NCBI GenBank assembly: GCA_964427875.1 | Contig: CAYRVX010000021.1 | Location: 7,565 to 71,564, forward strand | DNA length: 64,000 bases | DNA from: CAYRVX01 sp964427875 | GTDB lineage: Bacteria > Planctomycetota > Phycisphaerae > SM23-33 | Reading direction: 5' to 3' | Shown: in pieces, positions 43,802 through 53,395 of the stretch | Layout of the letters: each line of letters starts with the position of its first letter | Position numbering within the stretch: position 1 is the stretch's first letter | Notes under the pieces: model-generated | Seen by the model: only the letters and a program-made list of their open reading frames with translations | Databases searched by the model: none | What the model was told of the DNA's origin: nothing | Translations under genes and position numbers: made by a program

Positions 43802-43828
43802 GCCTCTGAGGCTCTGGGCCTCTGTGGC
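43802..43828. repeat. Right inverted repeat of the GxxExxY cassette
   Basis: 27 bp ending GGGCCTCTGTGGC, the reverse complement of the left end at 22 of 27 positions. It ends 10 bp before the BatA-like ATG and leaves that gene without a recognisable Shine-Dalgarno. Confidence 0.7.
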
Positions 43829-43838
43829 AAACACCAAA

Positions 43839-46160
43839 ATGCCATTTTTACATCCCATCGTGTTCTGGACGGGGCTGGCGGCGGTTTCGGTGCCGATCCT
43901 GATCCATCTGCTGAACCGCAGGCGGTTCCGCATGATGAACTGGGCCGCCATGCAGTTCCTGTGGGACTCCGTCCGCAAAAACCGCCGCCGCCTGCGGATC
44001 GAGGAGCTCATCCTCCTGGCGCTTCGCTGCCTCCTGCTGGTGATGCTGGCGACGGCGCTGGCGAGGTTCACCGGGTGCAAGGCCATGCAGGCCCTGCCCG
44101 GCGGCACGGAGAGCCAGACCGCCGTCTTCCTCCTCGACGACAGCTACTCCATGGGCCAGCGCGTCGGCGGGGGGACGATCTTCTCGGCCGCGACGACCGA
44201 CGTGGCCGAGCAGCTCAAAAAGCTCTCCCAGACCGACAAGGTGGCGATCCTCCGGACCTCGGGCGCCGACGGCGGCGAGCCGTTCTTCAAGCTCACTCAC
44301 GTGGCCGACGCCGAGCTCGAGGAGTTGTCGGCGCGCCTGGCCGGGCTGACGCCGTCGGACGGGCGCGCCCGGCTCGACCGGGCGCTGGCAGCCGCAGGGA
44401 AGGTCTTCCAGGGCGACAAGTCCGTCGTACGGCGGCTGTACGTCTACAGCGACTTCCGGCGCGTGGACCTGGCCGCGGCCGGCGAGCCCGACGCGATCCG
44501 CGACGAGTTCGAGAACCTCCGGAAACTGAACGTGGACGTCGTCGCCATGGACTTCGGCCGCAAGCCCAAGGACAACCTCACGATCGAGTCCGTGGGGATG
44601 ATCGAGAAGTTCGCCATCAGCGGCGTGCCGGTCCGGGTCCGGGTGGAGGTCCGCAACCACGGGCGGGCCGCGGCCAGGGACGTCGAGCTCCGGCTGACGG
44701 CGAGGGTCAGCACGGCCGAAGGCCTCCGCGAGGTCGAGCTGCCCACCGCAGCCATCGATTCCCTCGAACCTCGCAGCATCGGGCGGGTCGAGTTCCAGGT
44801 GACGTGCTCGCACCCCGGGCCCGCGGTCATCACGGCCGGCCTGCCTCCCGACGAGCTGGCCGCCGACGACCTCGCACACCTGGCCCTCGACGTGCGCCAG
44901 GCGATCAACGTGCTGGCCGTGGACGGGCGGCCGGACATATCCGACCCCACCGAGAGCGAGTCCTTCTTCTTCGTCCACGCGATCGACCCGGACCGCAACG
45001 GCAGCGAAGGCGCGAAGGTCGAGATCGTCTCCCCCAGCGCGATGGGCGAGAGTCCGCTGGCGAACTACGACCTGGTGGCGCTGCTGAACGTCGGCGAGCT
45101 GCCGATCATGCTGGACGCCAACGGCGCCGCGCACTACCCCCAGCTCGATGCCCTGACGGAGTTCGTCCGTTCCGGCGGCGGGCTGGTGATCTTCACCGGC
45201 GAGGAGGTCAACCTGACGTTCTACAACGACGCCCTCTACGCCAACGGGTCGGGGCTCAGCCCGTACCGCCTCGCGCCGCGGCTGGGCGACCCGGCGAAGC
45301 GAGACCGCTTCTTCCGCCTCGACCCCAAGAGCATCGCCTCCGAGGGCGTGCTGAAGGTCTTCAGGGATTTCCTCGCCGCCGGCGTGGACCCGACGCGGTT
45401 CATCCGCTTCTACGCCTTCCACGGCACGAGCCCCATGGGCCCGCCGCCCTCGTCGCCGGAGGTCAAGCCGCCGCGGGTGCTGGCGAGATTCGCCGACGAG
45501 GACAACTCTCCGGCCATCGTCGCGCGGCAGGTCGGCCGGGGCACGGTCCTGATGTTCTACACGTCGGCGACGATGGCCTGGAACGACTGGCCCGCCGACG
45601 AGAACGGCACGTACGTCGCCGTGCTGAACGACATGCTGGCGTACCTGGGGCGCCCGCAGGACCCGGGCCTCTCGGGACACGTCGGCGAGCCCGTCGTCTT
45701 CAGCCTGCCCCACGAGCTGCGCGACGCGACGGCCACGCTCAAGACGCCGCTGCATCCGACCCAGCCGGTGGTCCCCCTCGTGCCCGTCCGGAAGATGGAC
45801 CGCCCCGACCGCCAGCCGGAGCAACTGCTGCGATACAAACGGGCGGACCACGCGGGCGCCTACAGCCTGGAGCTGGCCCTGCCGGACGAGACGACCCGGC
45901 AGGTCCTCTTCGCCCGGAACGTGGACCCGGCCGAGGGCGACCTGACGTGCGGGCGCGAAGCGGCATTGGCCGCGGCGCTGGCAAGCGAGGAGTTCACCTA
46001 CATGGACCGCACCGCCGCCCGACCCGGGCGGGTCGAGAAGCCCCAGGTGCACAAGGAGTACTGGACGTGGGCGCTGGGAATCCTTGCCTTGCTGCTCGCC
46101 GTCGAGACCTTCCTCGCCCAGCGCTTCGGCCACTATGCGCCCACCGGAAAAGACCGATGA
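43839..46160 (+). CDS. BatA-like membrane vWA protein
   Basis: 773 residues. The N-terminus matches the aerotolerance regulator N-terminal domain: PIVFWTGLAAVSVPILIHLLNRRR, then a second membrane helix at 57-75. A vWA domain with MIDAS D-D-S-Y-S (100-104) follows. The long periplasmic middle has beta domains (VRVRVEVRNHGRAAARDVEL) and a glutamine-amidotransferase-like segment (FVRSGGGLVIFTGEEVN); a C-terminal helix (WALGILALLLAVETF) precedes a short tail. A MoxR partner in the envelope. The ATG at 43839 lacks a Shine-Dalgarno, perhaps because the cassette inserted just upstream. Confidence 0.88.
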   Translation: MPFLHPIVFWTGLAAVSVPILIHLLNRRRFRMMNWAAMQFLWDSVRKNRRRLRIEELILLALRCLLLVMLATALARFTGCKAMQALPGGTESQTAVFLLDDSYSMGQRVGGGTIFSAATTDVAEQLKKLSQTDKVAILRTSGADGGEPFFKLTHVADAELEELSARLAGLTPSDGRARLDRALAAAGKVFQGDKSVVRRLYVYSDFRRVDLAAAGEPDAIRDEFENLRKLNVDVVAMDFGRKPKDNLTIESVGMIEKFAISGVPVRVRVEVRNHGRAAARDVELRLTARVSTAEGLREVELPTAAIDSLEPRSIGRVEFQVTCSHPGPAVITAGLPPDELAADDLAHLALDVRQAINVLAVDGRPDISDPTESESFFFVHAIDPDRNGSEGAKVEIVSPSAMGESPLANYDLVALLNVGELPIMLDANGAAHYPQLDALTEFVRSGGGLVIFTGEEVNLTFYNDALYANGSGLSPYRLAPRLGDPAKRDRFFRLDPKSIASEGVLKVFRDFLAAGVDPTRFIRFYAFHGTSPMGPPPSSPEVKPPRVLARFADEDNSPAIVARQVGRGTVLMFYTSATMAWNDWPADENGTYVAVLNDMLAYLGRPQDPGLSGHVGEPVVFSLPHELRDATATLKTPLHPTQPVVPLVPVRKMDRPDRQPEQLLRYKRADHAGAYSLELALPDETTRQVLFARNVDPAEGDLTCGREAALAAALASEEFTYMDRTAARPGRVEKPQVHKEYWTWALGILALLLAVETFLAQRFGHYAPTGKDR

Positions 46161-46182
46161 TAACGGATTCGATCGTGCGGAA

Positions 46183-48777
46183 ATGAACAAGATCGTCACA
46201 TGGCTGCTAGGCTCCGATCCGGCCCGGCTTTTCGGCGAGGGTAACTGGCGATTCGGCTTCGTGGCCGAATACGGCAACTACGTCAACCTCGCGCTGATGG
46301 CCCTGTTCGCGGCGATGGTGTACCTGATCGTCCGCAGCTACCGCCGGGAAGGGGACAACCCCGTCGGCGCAAAGGCCTTCCTGGCCGGCGTGCGGATCGC
46401 GATCTGCCTGCTGGTCCTGGCGGTGCTCTTCCGCCCGGCCATCGTGCTGCGGTTCACCCGCACCCTCTACTCGACCGTGCTCGTGCTGATCGACGACAGC
46501 CGGTCCATGTCGTTCACCGATCACTACGCCGATGCGAACGCGCAGGCGAAGATGGCCAGGCACATGGGCGTCCAGCCGGACGAGCTGGCCGACTTCTCGC
46601 GGCTGCGCATCGTCCGGAAGTCGCTGGGAGGCGATTCGGGGGTCCTGGCGCGGCTGGCGAGCGACCACCCGCTGATGTTGATGCGGTTCTCGACGGACAA
46701 GCCGGGGCAGGAGTCCTACACGCGCCCGCTGGGCCGGCCGCTGGGGTCGCCCGACGCCCGGTCCTCCGGGGGCGGCTCGGACGAGCAGCCGACCACGGCG
46801 CCGACGGGGCTGGTTGACGTACTGGGCCGCCTGACGGCCGGCGGCTACGAGACCAACCTTTCCGCGGCCCTTCGCGACGCCATCGAGAGCGTGGTGGGGC
46901 GGCGCGTGGCGGGGATCGTCCTCATCAGCGACGGGCAGATGACCACGGCGGGCGCCCGCGGGCGTCTGGCCGACGCGGTCGCCTACGCGAACCAGCAGGG
47001 ACTGCGGCTGTATCCGGTGATGGTGGGCGACCCGACCCCGCCGAAGAACGTGGCCGTCACGGGCCTCCAGGCGCCGCGCGAGGTCCGCCGCGGGGCCAGC
47101 ACCGAGTTCACCGTCGTGCTGGCCCACCGCAACCTGTCCGGCAGGAGCGTTGCGGTCAAGCTGCTGCGACGTCCCAGAGACTCCCAGAGCTGGACGCCGA
47201 CGGGGATCAGCAAGACGGTGGTGCTCAACGGGGAGACGAAGGCGCCGCTGGCGGCGGGCGGGGGGATCGGGAGAACCAAGGGCGTCCAGACCATCGAGCT
47301 CCAGGTGGAGCCGGACAAGATCGGCCAGTTCGTCTACCGCGCGATCATCGACCCGATCCCCGAGGAGAGGAACCGCGCGGACAACGCCGCCGAGGCGGAG
47401 GTGAAGGTCTCCGACGAGAAGATCAAGGTGCTGCTCATCAGCGGCGACGCCGGCTGGGAGCTCCAGTACGTCCGCAACTTCCTGCTCCGCCAGCCGGAGC
47501 TCTATCGCCTGAGCACCTGGCAGCAGAACGCCGACAAGGAGCTGAACCAGTCGGCCTCGACGGGCATGAAGCTCGACCGCCTGCCAAGGACGCTCGGCGA
47601 GCTGGCCGGCTCGCCCGGGGGCAAGCCCCATCCCGGCTACGACGTGGTCATCCTGTACGATCCCCAGCCGACGGTGGACGGTTTCGACGGGGAGTTCGTC
47701 AAGAACCTCCGCATCTTCGTCGAGCGACACGGCGGCGGACTGTGTTACATCGTGGGCAACAAGTACTCGGCCCCGGTCCTTCGCAGCAGAGGCCCGTACG
47801 AGGAGCTGGCGGGGATGCTCCCGGTGGTGCTGGGGCCGAACACGAGCGACATCGTGGAGCGCATCGGCCGGCGCCGGCCACAGGCGTGGGGCGTCCAGAT
47901 CACCACGTACGGCGCCGACCACCCGGTAACGCGTTTCGCCGGGACGGCCAAGGAGAGCGTGAACGTCTGGCAGGCGCTGCCGGGCATCTACTGGTCGCAC
48001 CCGATCCTGAAGACCAAGCCGCTGGCCCGCACGCTGGCGGTCAGCTCGAACCCGCTGCGGCGGACCGCGGGCAGGAACGAGCCGGAGCCGCTGCTGGTCG
48101 CCCAGCCGTTCGGCATGGGGCGGGTGCTGTACCTCGGCTTCGACGGCACGTGGCGGTGGCGGTTCCTTCGCGACGGGTACTACCACCGCCTGTTCTGGTC
48201 GAACGTGGTGCGCTACCTCGCGACGCTCCGCGCGCGGCACGTGGTGATCACGGCGGGGGGCGACCGGTTTTCGGCCGGCGAGCGGATCACCATCGAGGCC
48301 GAGGCCTACGACGAGAACTTCAGCCCGCTCAAGGCCGCCACGCTCGAGGTCGAGATGATCGACCTGGCCACGCAGAAGACCGAGACGATCGTCCTGAAGG
48401 CGGTCGCGGACAAGCCCGGGCGCTACAAGGCCACCATCCGGGCGGCCCGCACGGGCACCTTCGAGCTGACGGCCCTGAAGGGCGACCCGATGGCCAGGGA
48501 GAAGGTGCAGTCGAAGACAATCCGCATCGAGCTCCCCAAGGCCGAGTCGATCCGGACCGAAGCCGACCGGGCCACCATGGAGAACATCGCGTCGCGGCGG
48601 GAGAACTTCCTCGAGATCCACCAGATCGACCGGCTCGCGGGGCTGATCCCGTCGGACCGCAAGACCGCCGTGCGCAAGGTGCCCTGGGAGCTGTGGGACT
48701 CCAACCTCATGCTGCTTCTGATCGCGCTGCTGCTGGCGGTGGAGTGGATATTCCGCAAGAAACACAACATGGCGTGA
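46183..48777 (+). CDS. Membrane-anchored vWA protein with glutamine-amidotransferase-like domain
   Basis: 864 residues. Two N-terminal membrane helices (about 27-45 and 62-83) and a C-terminal one (LMLLLIALLLAVEWIF). Between them lie a vWA domain with MIDAS-type DDSRSMS, a TNLSAALRDAI metal-coordinating helix and GIVLISDGQMT; a beta domain; then a class I glutamine-amidotransferase-like fold (HPGYDVVILYDPQPT, ERHGGGLCYIVGN) without an obvious catalytic triad. A beta domain near the end (GERITIEAEAYDENFSPL) resembles bacterial Ig folds. It pairs with the BatA-like protein 22 bp upstream. Confidence 0.85.
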   Translation: MNKIVTWLLGSDPARLFGEGNWRFGFVAEYGNYVNLALMALFAAMVYLIVRSYRREGDNPVGAKAFLAGVRIAICLLVLAVLFRPAIVLRFTRTLYSTVLVLIDDSRSMSFTDHYADANAQAKMARHMGVQPDELADFSRLRIVRKSLGGDSGVLARLASDHPLMLMRFSTDKPGQESYTRPLGRPLGSPDARSSGGGSDEQPTTAPTGLVDVLGRLTAGGYETNLSAALRDAIESVVGRRVAGIVLISDGQMTTAGARGRLADAVAYANQQGLRLYPVMVGDPTPPKNVAVTGLQAPREVRRGASTEFTVVLAHRNLSGRSVAVKLLRRPRDSQSWTPTGISKTVVLNGETKAPLAAGGGIGRTKGVQTIELQVEPDKIGQFVYRAIIDPIPEERNRADNAAEAEVKVSDEKIKVLLISGDAGWELQYVRNFLLRQPELYRLSTWQQNADKELNQSASTGMKLDRLPRTLGELAGSPGGKPHPGYDVVILYDPQPTVDGFDGEFVKNLRIFVERHGGGLCYIVGNKYSAPVLRSRGPYEELAGMLPVVLGPNTSDIVERIGRRRPQAWGVQITTYGADHPVTRFAGTAKESVNVWQALPGIYWSHPILKTKPLARTLAVSSNPLRRTAGRNEPEPLLVAQPFGMGRVLYLGFDGTWRWRFLRDGYYHRLFWSNVVRYLATLRARHVVITAGGDRFSAGERITIEAEAYDENFSPLKAATLEVEMIDLATQKTETIVLKAVADKPGRYKATIRAARTGTFELTALKGDPMAREKVQSKTIRIELPKAESIRTEADRATMENIASRRENFLEIHQIDRLAGLIPSDRKTAVRKVPWELWDSNLMLLLIALLLAVEWIFRKKHNMA

Positions 48778-48778
48778 G

Positions 48779-50998
48779 ATGAACCCTACGGAACGAACCG
48801 AACTTGTGCGGGCGGAGATACGAGGCAAGCTCAGCGCCTTGCGGCTGGCGATCTCGACGCGGCTGGCGATGGAGGGCGTGGCGTGGACGGTGGCGGCCCT
48901 GGTCGCCCTGGTGTTCGTGACGCTGGCGTTCGACTACCTCCTGCGCCTGGAGCGCCCGCTGAGGGCGCTGATCATGGTCCTCGCCGTCGCAGGCGTGCTG
49001 GCGGTCGTCTGGCGGCACCTGGTGGTTCCGCTTCGCGTGCCGATGGGCGCGGCGGCCCTGGCGCTGCTGGTCGAGAGGCGCTTCAGGCAGTTGGGCGACC
49101 GGCTGATCAGTGCCATCCAGTTCAGCCAGTCGGCGGACGCCGAGGCGATGGGCATCAGCGCCGCGATGATCGCCCGGACGGCCGCCGAGGCGAACGACCT
49201 CGCCGAGCCGCTTCGCTTCAACGAGGTCGTCGAACGGCGGGGCATCTTTCGAACGTGGTCCGTCGCCGGCTGCGCGCTTGGGCTGCTGGTCGGCTTCGGC
49301 ATCTGGCAGCCGGACATCCTCGGCCGGTGGTTCAGCCGGAACGTGCTCTTCGCCGAGACCCCCTGGCCGCAGAAGACGTACCTGTCGGTCCGCGGCGACC
49401 CGGCGAACTTCACGGTCCTTCGCGGCGACGACCTGACGGTGATCGTGGAGGTCGAGCCGCGAAGCAGCGTCGTGCCGGACCACGTCACGCTCCACGCGCA
49501 GTACGCGGCCATCGGCAGGACGGAAGAGCGGATCGACGCCGACCGCGACAACCCGCGCAGGTTCGTGAAGGTCTTCCCCGCCGTGCCGGAGGAGTTCGAG
49601 TTCTACGTCACCGGCGGCGACGACCGCCGCGACGCCCGCAACCCGCATCGGGTGGTCCTGATCGAGCCCCCCGCCCTGCGAAAGGTCCGCTTCACCGTGA
49701 GGTACCCGAGCTACATGAAGCGCGCCCGCCCGGAGGAAGTGCCCGGCAGCTCCGGCGCGCTGCCCGTGCCGATCGGGGCCGAGGTGACCATCAGGGCCGA
49801 GTCGAACAAGCCGCTGCGCTCGGCGGCGATCCTGCTCGACGGGAAGGTCGTCAGCCAGATGCGGCGAGAGGTCCGCGGGGACGGCACGGCCGACACAACG
49901 GGCAAACGGCACGTCGGCTCATTCGAGGTGACCGGCGCCAACAAGCCCGCGACGAAAATCCTGCGGTTCGCCTTGACGGACCTGGACGGCCACTCCAGCC
50001 GGCGCGGGGCAAAGTACATGGTCCAGCTCCAGCCGGACCACCGGCCCACGGTGAACATGAAGAAGCTGCGGATCGGCGCGAGCATCTCGCCGCGGGCCAT
50101 CATCCCGCTGCGGCTGCACGTCAAGGACGACCACGGGATCGCCGCGGCGGAGATCCTCGTCGGCAGGTCCGCCGACGCGACGGATGCCAATTCCCAGCCG
50201 GTCGGCCTGGGGGCGGACGTCGGGCGAGAACTCCAGACGCGCCACGAGCTGGACATCGAGCCGCTGCACCTGAAGCCCGACAGCGCTATCCACGTGACGG
50301 CCCGGTCCACCGATACGCTCCCCGCCGCCTACGGGGGGCCCAACGTCGGCAGCAGCAGCGCGTTGAGCTTCAAGATCGTCAAACCGGAAGACCTGATGGA
50401 GGCCTTTGTCCAGAGGCAGAAGAAGATCCGGCTGGAGTTCCTCCAGGCGATGGCCCTCCAGGACAGCGCGGCGGCCGAGACCGCCGCGGCGGTGGCCATC
50501 TTCGCCGCCGGCCGCGTCGATCCCGAGGCCCGGCGCCTGCTGGCCTCGTCGGCCGGCCAACAGCAGAACGTCGGCGCCGAGATCGCCAAGGCCGCCGACA
50601 GCCTCGACAACATCGTCGAGGAGATGAAAAACAACCGGATCGGGACCAAGACCTCGCGCGAACAAATCCGCGGCGGGATCGTCAAACCTCTCAGGCAGTT
50701 GGCCGAGCCCGTACGCAAGGTCACCGGCGCGATCAACGCCACCAAGGCGCTGCGCGACCCGGCCGAGCTGGGCCGGCAGGCCAACGCCATCGAGGAGATC
50801 CAACGGGACATACTCGCCCAGATGGACGACGTCCTCCAGCGAATGATCAAGCTGGAGAACAAGCAGGAATTGGCCAACAAGCTGCGACTGATCATCGGGT
50901 GGTCGGAAAAGCTGCTCCGGTCGATCAGGGAAAAGCAGGAGGCCGAGGTCGGAAACGTTTTCGATTCGACCACCCAGCCCGGCAAGAAGCCGGACTGA
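48779..50998 (+). CDS. DUF4175-like membrane protein
   Basis: 739 residues. Three N-terminal hydrophobic helices (about 31-52, 60-78 and 160-178) surround a VERRFRQLGDRLISAIQF segment. A large periplasmic beta-sandwich part (TYLSVRGDPANFTVLRGDDLTV) and a long C-terminal helical domain (LEFLQAMALQDSAAAETAAA to the end) follow. The layout fits the DUF4175 family that accompanies MoxR/vWA operons in alphaproteobacteria and planctomycetes. Function unknown, probably a structural part of the same complex. It starts 1 bp after the previous stop. Confidence 0.75.
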   Translation: MNPTERTELVRAEIRGKLSALRLAISTRLAMEGVAWTVAALVALVFVTLAFDYLLRLERPLRALIMVLAVAGVLAVVWRHLVVPLRVPMGAAALALLVERRFRQLGDRLISAIQFSQSADAEAMGISAAMIARTAAEANDLAEPLRFNEVVERRGIFRTWSVAGCALGLLVGFGIWQPDILGRWFSRNVLFAETPWPQKTYLSVRGDPANFTVLRGDDLTVIVEVEPRSSVVPDHVTLHAQYAAIGRTEERIDADRDNPRRFVKVFPAVPEEFEFYVTGGDDRRDARNPHRVVLIEPPALRKVRFTVRYPSYMKRARPEEVPGSSGALPVPIGAEVTIRAESNKPLRSAAILLDGKVVSQMRREVRGDGTADTTGKRHVGSFEVTGANKPATKILRFALTDLDGHSSRRGAKYMVQLQPDHRPTVNMKKLRIGASISPRAIIPLRLHVKDDHGIAAAEILVGRSADATDANSQPVGLGADVGRELQTRHELDIEPLHLKPDSAIHVTARSTDTLPAAYGGPNVGSSSALSFKIVKPEDLMEAFVQRQKKIRLEFLQAMALQDSAAAETAAAVAIFAAGRVDPEARRLLASSAGQQQNVGAEIAKAADSLDNIVEEMKNNRIGTKTSREQIRGGIVKPLRQLAEPVRKVTGAINATKALRDPAELGRQANAIEEIQRDILAQMDDVLQRMIKLENKQELANKLRLIIGWSEKLLRSIREKQEAEVGNVFDSTTQPGKKPD

Positions 50999-51034
50999 GC
51001 CGGGAACGGGAATCTCCACCATAAGGAGCGCATC

Positions 51035-53308
51035 ATGAACCGCGCGAACATGGCCGTCCGGGGCTGGCTGGTCGTGGTGGGGCTCATCACCTGCCCCCTG
51101 GCCGCACAGACCGACGAGGAGACCACCACGCGGCCGGCGACCAAGCACGCCGTGGATGTGGCCCAACAGCGGTGGACGAGGGTCCAGTTCACCGATCTCA
51201 CCGCCAGAATGGTCAAATTGGCCGACCTCCTCGAGAAGGCCGAGCCGCAGACCGCCAAGGTCCTCAGAGAGGCCGTCAGCCAGGCCCAGAGGGCCTTCAT
51301 CGCCGAAGACATGGAAAAGGTCGCCAAGTACCTCTCAGACGGCCTGGCCTCCGCGGCCGCAAGCACCGAAACCGAGGTCATCGAGGAACTCAGAAAGGTT
51401 CTCCAGACCCTGCGACACGGCATCCTCGACCTCGACGAGCGGCTCGAACGCCTCAAGAGGTGGCAGGAGTTCCTCGGCAAGATCGACGAGCTGCTGGAAA
51501 AGCAGAAGCCGCTGGAGCGCCAGTCGAACCTGGCCGACAAGGCCGGCGAGTTCGGCAAGAAGATGGACCAGCTCGCCGGGCAGCTCTCGGACATCGTCGC
51601 CGAGCAGAAGAAACTCCGGGCCCAGACGAGCAAGCTGCCTCAGCCGGAACCGGGCGTGCGGGAGCTGCTGGGCATCCGCAAGAAGATCCGCGAGATCATC
51701 GCGCGGCAGACGGCGCTTCAGGGCGCGACGAAGACCGCGCCCATCGACAAGCTGCCGATCACCGGGCAGCTCCAGAAGCAGCTCGCCGGCTCGACGGACG
51801 GCGTGGCCAAGCGGCTTTCCGCGGCGGCCGGCAACGCGAAGCTCGCCAAGGCACTCGGCGGCGGCGGGGCCGGCAAGAAGCTCGCCTCGGCGGCGGCCGG
51901 CGCCAAGGCCGCCGGCGGCGAGATGAAAAAGGCCGCCGACGCGCTGGGAAGGTCCGACCCCGCCAAGGCGGCCGATCCGCAAGAGCAGGCCCTCGTCGAT
52001 CTCAAGAACGCCGCAAAGGCCATCGACGACGCCCTGGCCAAGGTGGCCGGACGCGGCGAGGCCCCCGGGCTCGCAAAAAGGCAGGATGAACTCTCCGGAA
52101 AGACAAGCGAACTGGCCCGGGCGATGGACGACCTGGCCAGAGAAGCCGGGATGAGCTCGCAGGGCAAGCCCGGCCCTTCCGGCAAGCCCGCCTCCGATGG
52201 AAAGTCGGGAAACCTGAACCGGGCGGCCGAGCACATGAAAAACGCCGCCGGGGAGTTGGGCGACCGCGACCCCCCCAAGGCCGTGAAGCACCAGGATAAG
52301 GCCCTGGAGGAGCTGGAGGCCAAGGAGTACGAGATCGCCCGGTTGAAGCGGCGGATGATGGAAAAGGCCCGCCAGCCGATGGACAAGCAGGCCCAGGAAC
52401 AGTCGCAGTTGGCCGAGAGGACCGACAAGCTCGACAAGCAGATGAAGGCCGAGGAGGACACGCCGGGGAACAAGCCGGTCGGCTCGGCCGCCAAGTCCAT
52501 GGGCGGGGCGTCGAAGAAGCTCTCGCAGGGCCAGGCCGGCGGGGCAAACGTTGGCCAGAAGAAGGCCATCGACGAGCTGGAGAGGGCCCGTCAGGAGCTG
52601 GCCGAGGCGGTCCAGGAGGAGCAGGAGATCGCCCAGGCCGAGCAACTGGCCAAGATCGACCAGATGCTCCAGAAGATTCTCGATCGGCAGGTGAAGATCT
52701 CCACGGAGACCAAGGTGGTCTACGGCAAGCGAGCCAAGGCCGACCCGCCCTACGCGCGAAGCGAGCAGATCAGGCTCAACGAGATGTCCAACGGTGAGGG
52801 GCGCCTCGCGGAAGAGACCAAGAAGGTCCGCGACATGCTCGTGAAGGAAGGCAACAGCGTCGTCTTCCCCGAGGTGCTCAAGGAGGTCCGGGGTGATCTC
52901 CAGGACGTGCAGAAACTCCTCGACGCCCGCGACGCCGGGCCGTTTACGCAGGGCGTGCAGAAGGAAATCGAGCGCAGCCTCCAGGACATGATCGACTCGA
53001 TCCGCAAGGAGCTCGCCGATCGCCGCAGGAAGACCGGCGGGGGCGGAGGAGGCGGCGGAGGCGGAGGCGGCAAACAGCCCCTCGTTCCGCCCATCGCGGA
53101 GTGGAAGATGATCCGCATGCTCCAGTTGGCCGTCAACCGCCGGACGAGAGACCTGAACAAGCAGGTGGTCGACAAGAAGCTGGCCGACGAGAAGGCCACT
53201 ATGGAACACAAGAAACTCGCTCGCCGGCAGGAGGCCGTTCGGAACATGGTCGGTAAGCTCAACAAGAAGATGGCCCGCCGGCGCCCGGCCCCCGGGGGCG
53301 GGATGTGA
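51035..53308 (+). CDS. Secreted long coiled-coil protein with polyglycine tract
   Basis: 757 residues with a signal peptide (MAVRGWLVVVGLITCPLAAQ). Nearly all of the rest is charged heptad-like helix rich in Ala, Lys, Glu and Gln (ELEAKEYEIARLKRRMMEK, ELERARQELAEAVQEEQEI), interrupted by low-complexity Gly/Ala/Lys stretches and a run of 12 Gly near residue 672. It resembles the C-terminal helical part of DUF4175-type proteins, so it may have arisen as its partner. A periplasmic rod or spacer is likely; no catalytic motif. The ATG at 51035 has AAGGAG 6 nt upstream. Confidence 0.75.
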   Translation: MNRANMAVRGWLVVVGLITCPLAAQTDEETTTRPATKHAVDVAQQRWTRVQFTDLTARMVKLADLLEKAEPQTAKVLREAVSQAQRAFIAEDMEKVAKYLSDGLASAAASTETEVIEELRKVLQTLRHGILDLDERLERLKRWQEFLGKIDELLEKQKPLERQSNLADKAGEFGKKMDQLAGQLSDIVAEQKKLRAQTSKLPQPEPGVRELLGIRKKIREIIARQTALQGATKTAPIDKLPITGQLQKQLAGSTDGVAKRLSAAAGNAKLAKALGGGGAGKKLASAAAGAKAAGGEMKKAADALGRSDPAKAADPQEQALVDLKNAAKAIDDALAKVAGRGEAPGLAKRQDELSGKTSELARAMDDLAREAGMSSQGKPGPSGKPASDGKSGNLNRAAEHMKNAAGELGDRDPPKAVKHQDKALEELEAKEYEIARLKRRMMEKARQPMDKQAQEQSQLAERTDKLDKQMKAEEDTPGNKPVGSAAKSMGGASKKLSQGQAGGANVGQKKAIDELERARQELAEAVQEEQEIAQAEQLAKIDQMLQKILDRQVKISTETKVVYGKRAKADPPYARSEQIRLNEMSNGEGRLAEETKKVRDMLVKEGNSVVFPEVLKEVRGDLQDVQKLLDARDAGPFTQGVQKEIERSLQDMIDSIRKELADRRRKTGGGGGGGGGGGGKQPLVPPIAEWKMIRMLQLAVNRRTRDLNKQVVDKKLADEKATMEHKKLARRQEAVRNMVGKLNKKMARRRPAPGGGM

Positions 53309-53365
53309 GCGAAGGGAGAGCATCGCGCCGGGATTGCCGAACGCGCATGCATGATGCCAATCTGG

Positions 53366-53371
53366 TATAAT
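53366..53371 (+). promoter_or_regulatory. Extended -10 promoter element before the helical-repeat gene
   Basis: TGGTATAAT holds a perfect TATAAT (53366-53371) with an extended TG 1 nt before it. It lies 25 nt ahead of the ATG at 53396, in the 87-bp gap. No -35 is visible. It suggests an internal promoter for the last two operon genes. Confidence 0.45.
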
Positions 53372-53395
53372 GAACATCCTCTCAGGAGCCCGACG

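Larger units (their letters stand above)
43314..43828 (+). mobile_element. Candidate mobile cassette: GxxExxY gene bounded by 27-bp inverted repeats
   Basis: Left end 43314-43340 and right end 43802-43828 are imperfect inverted repeats, 22 of 27 positions, sharing GCCACAGAGGC at the outer tips. The only gene inside is the GxxExxY protein. The cassette splits DUF58 from BatA, two genes that are normally adjacent, and its right end lies just 10 bp from the BatA-like start codon. No transposase is encoded, so movement would need help in trans. I did not find a clear target-site duplication. Confidence 0.6.
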
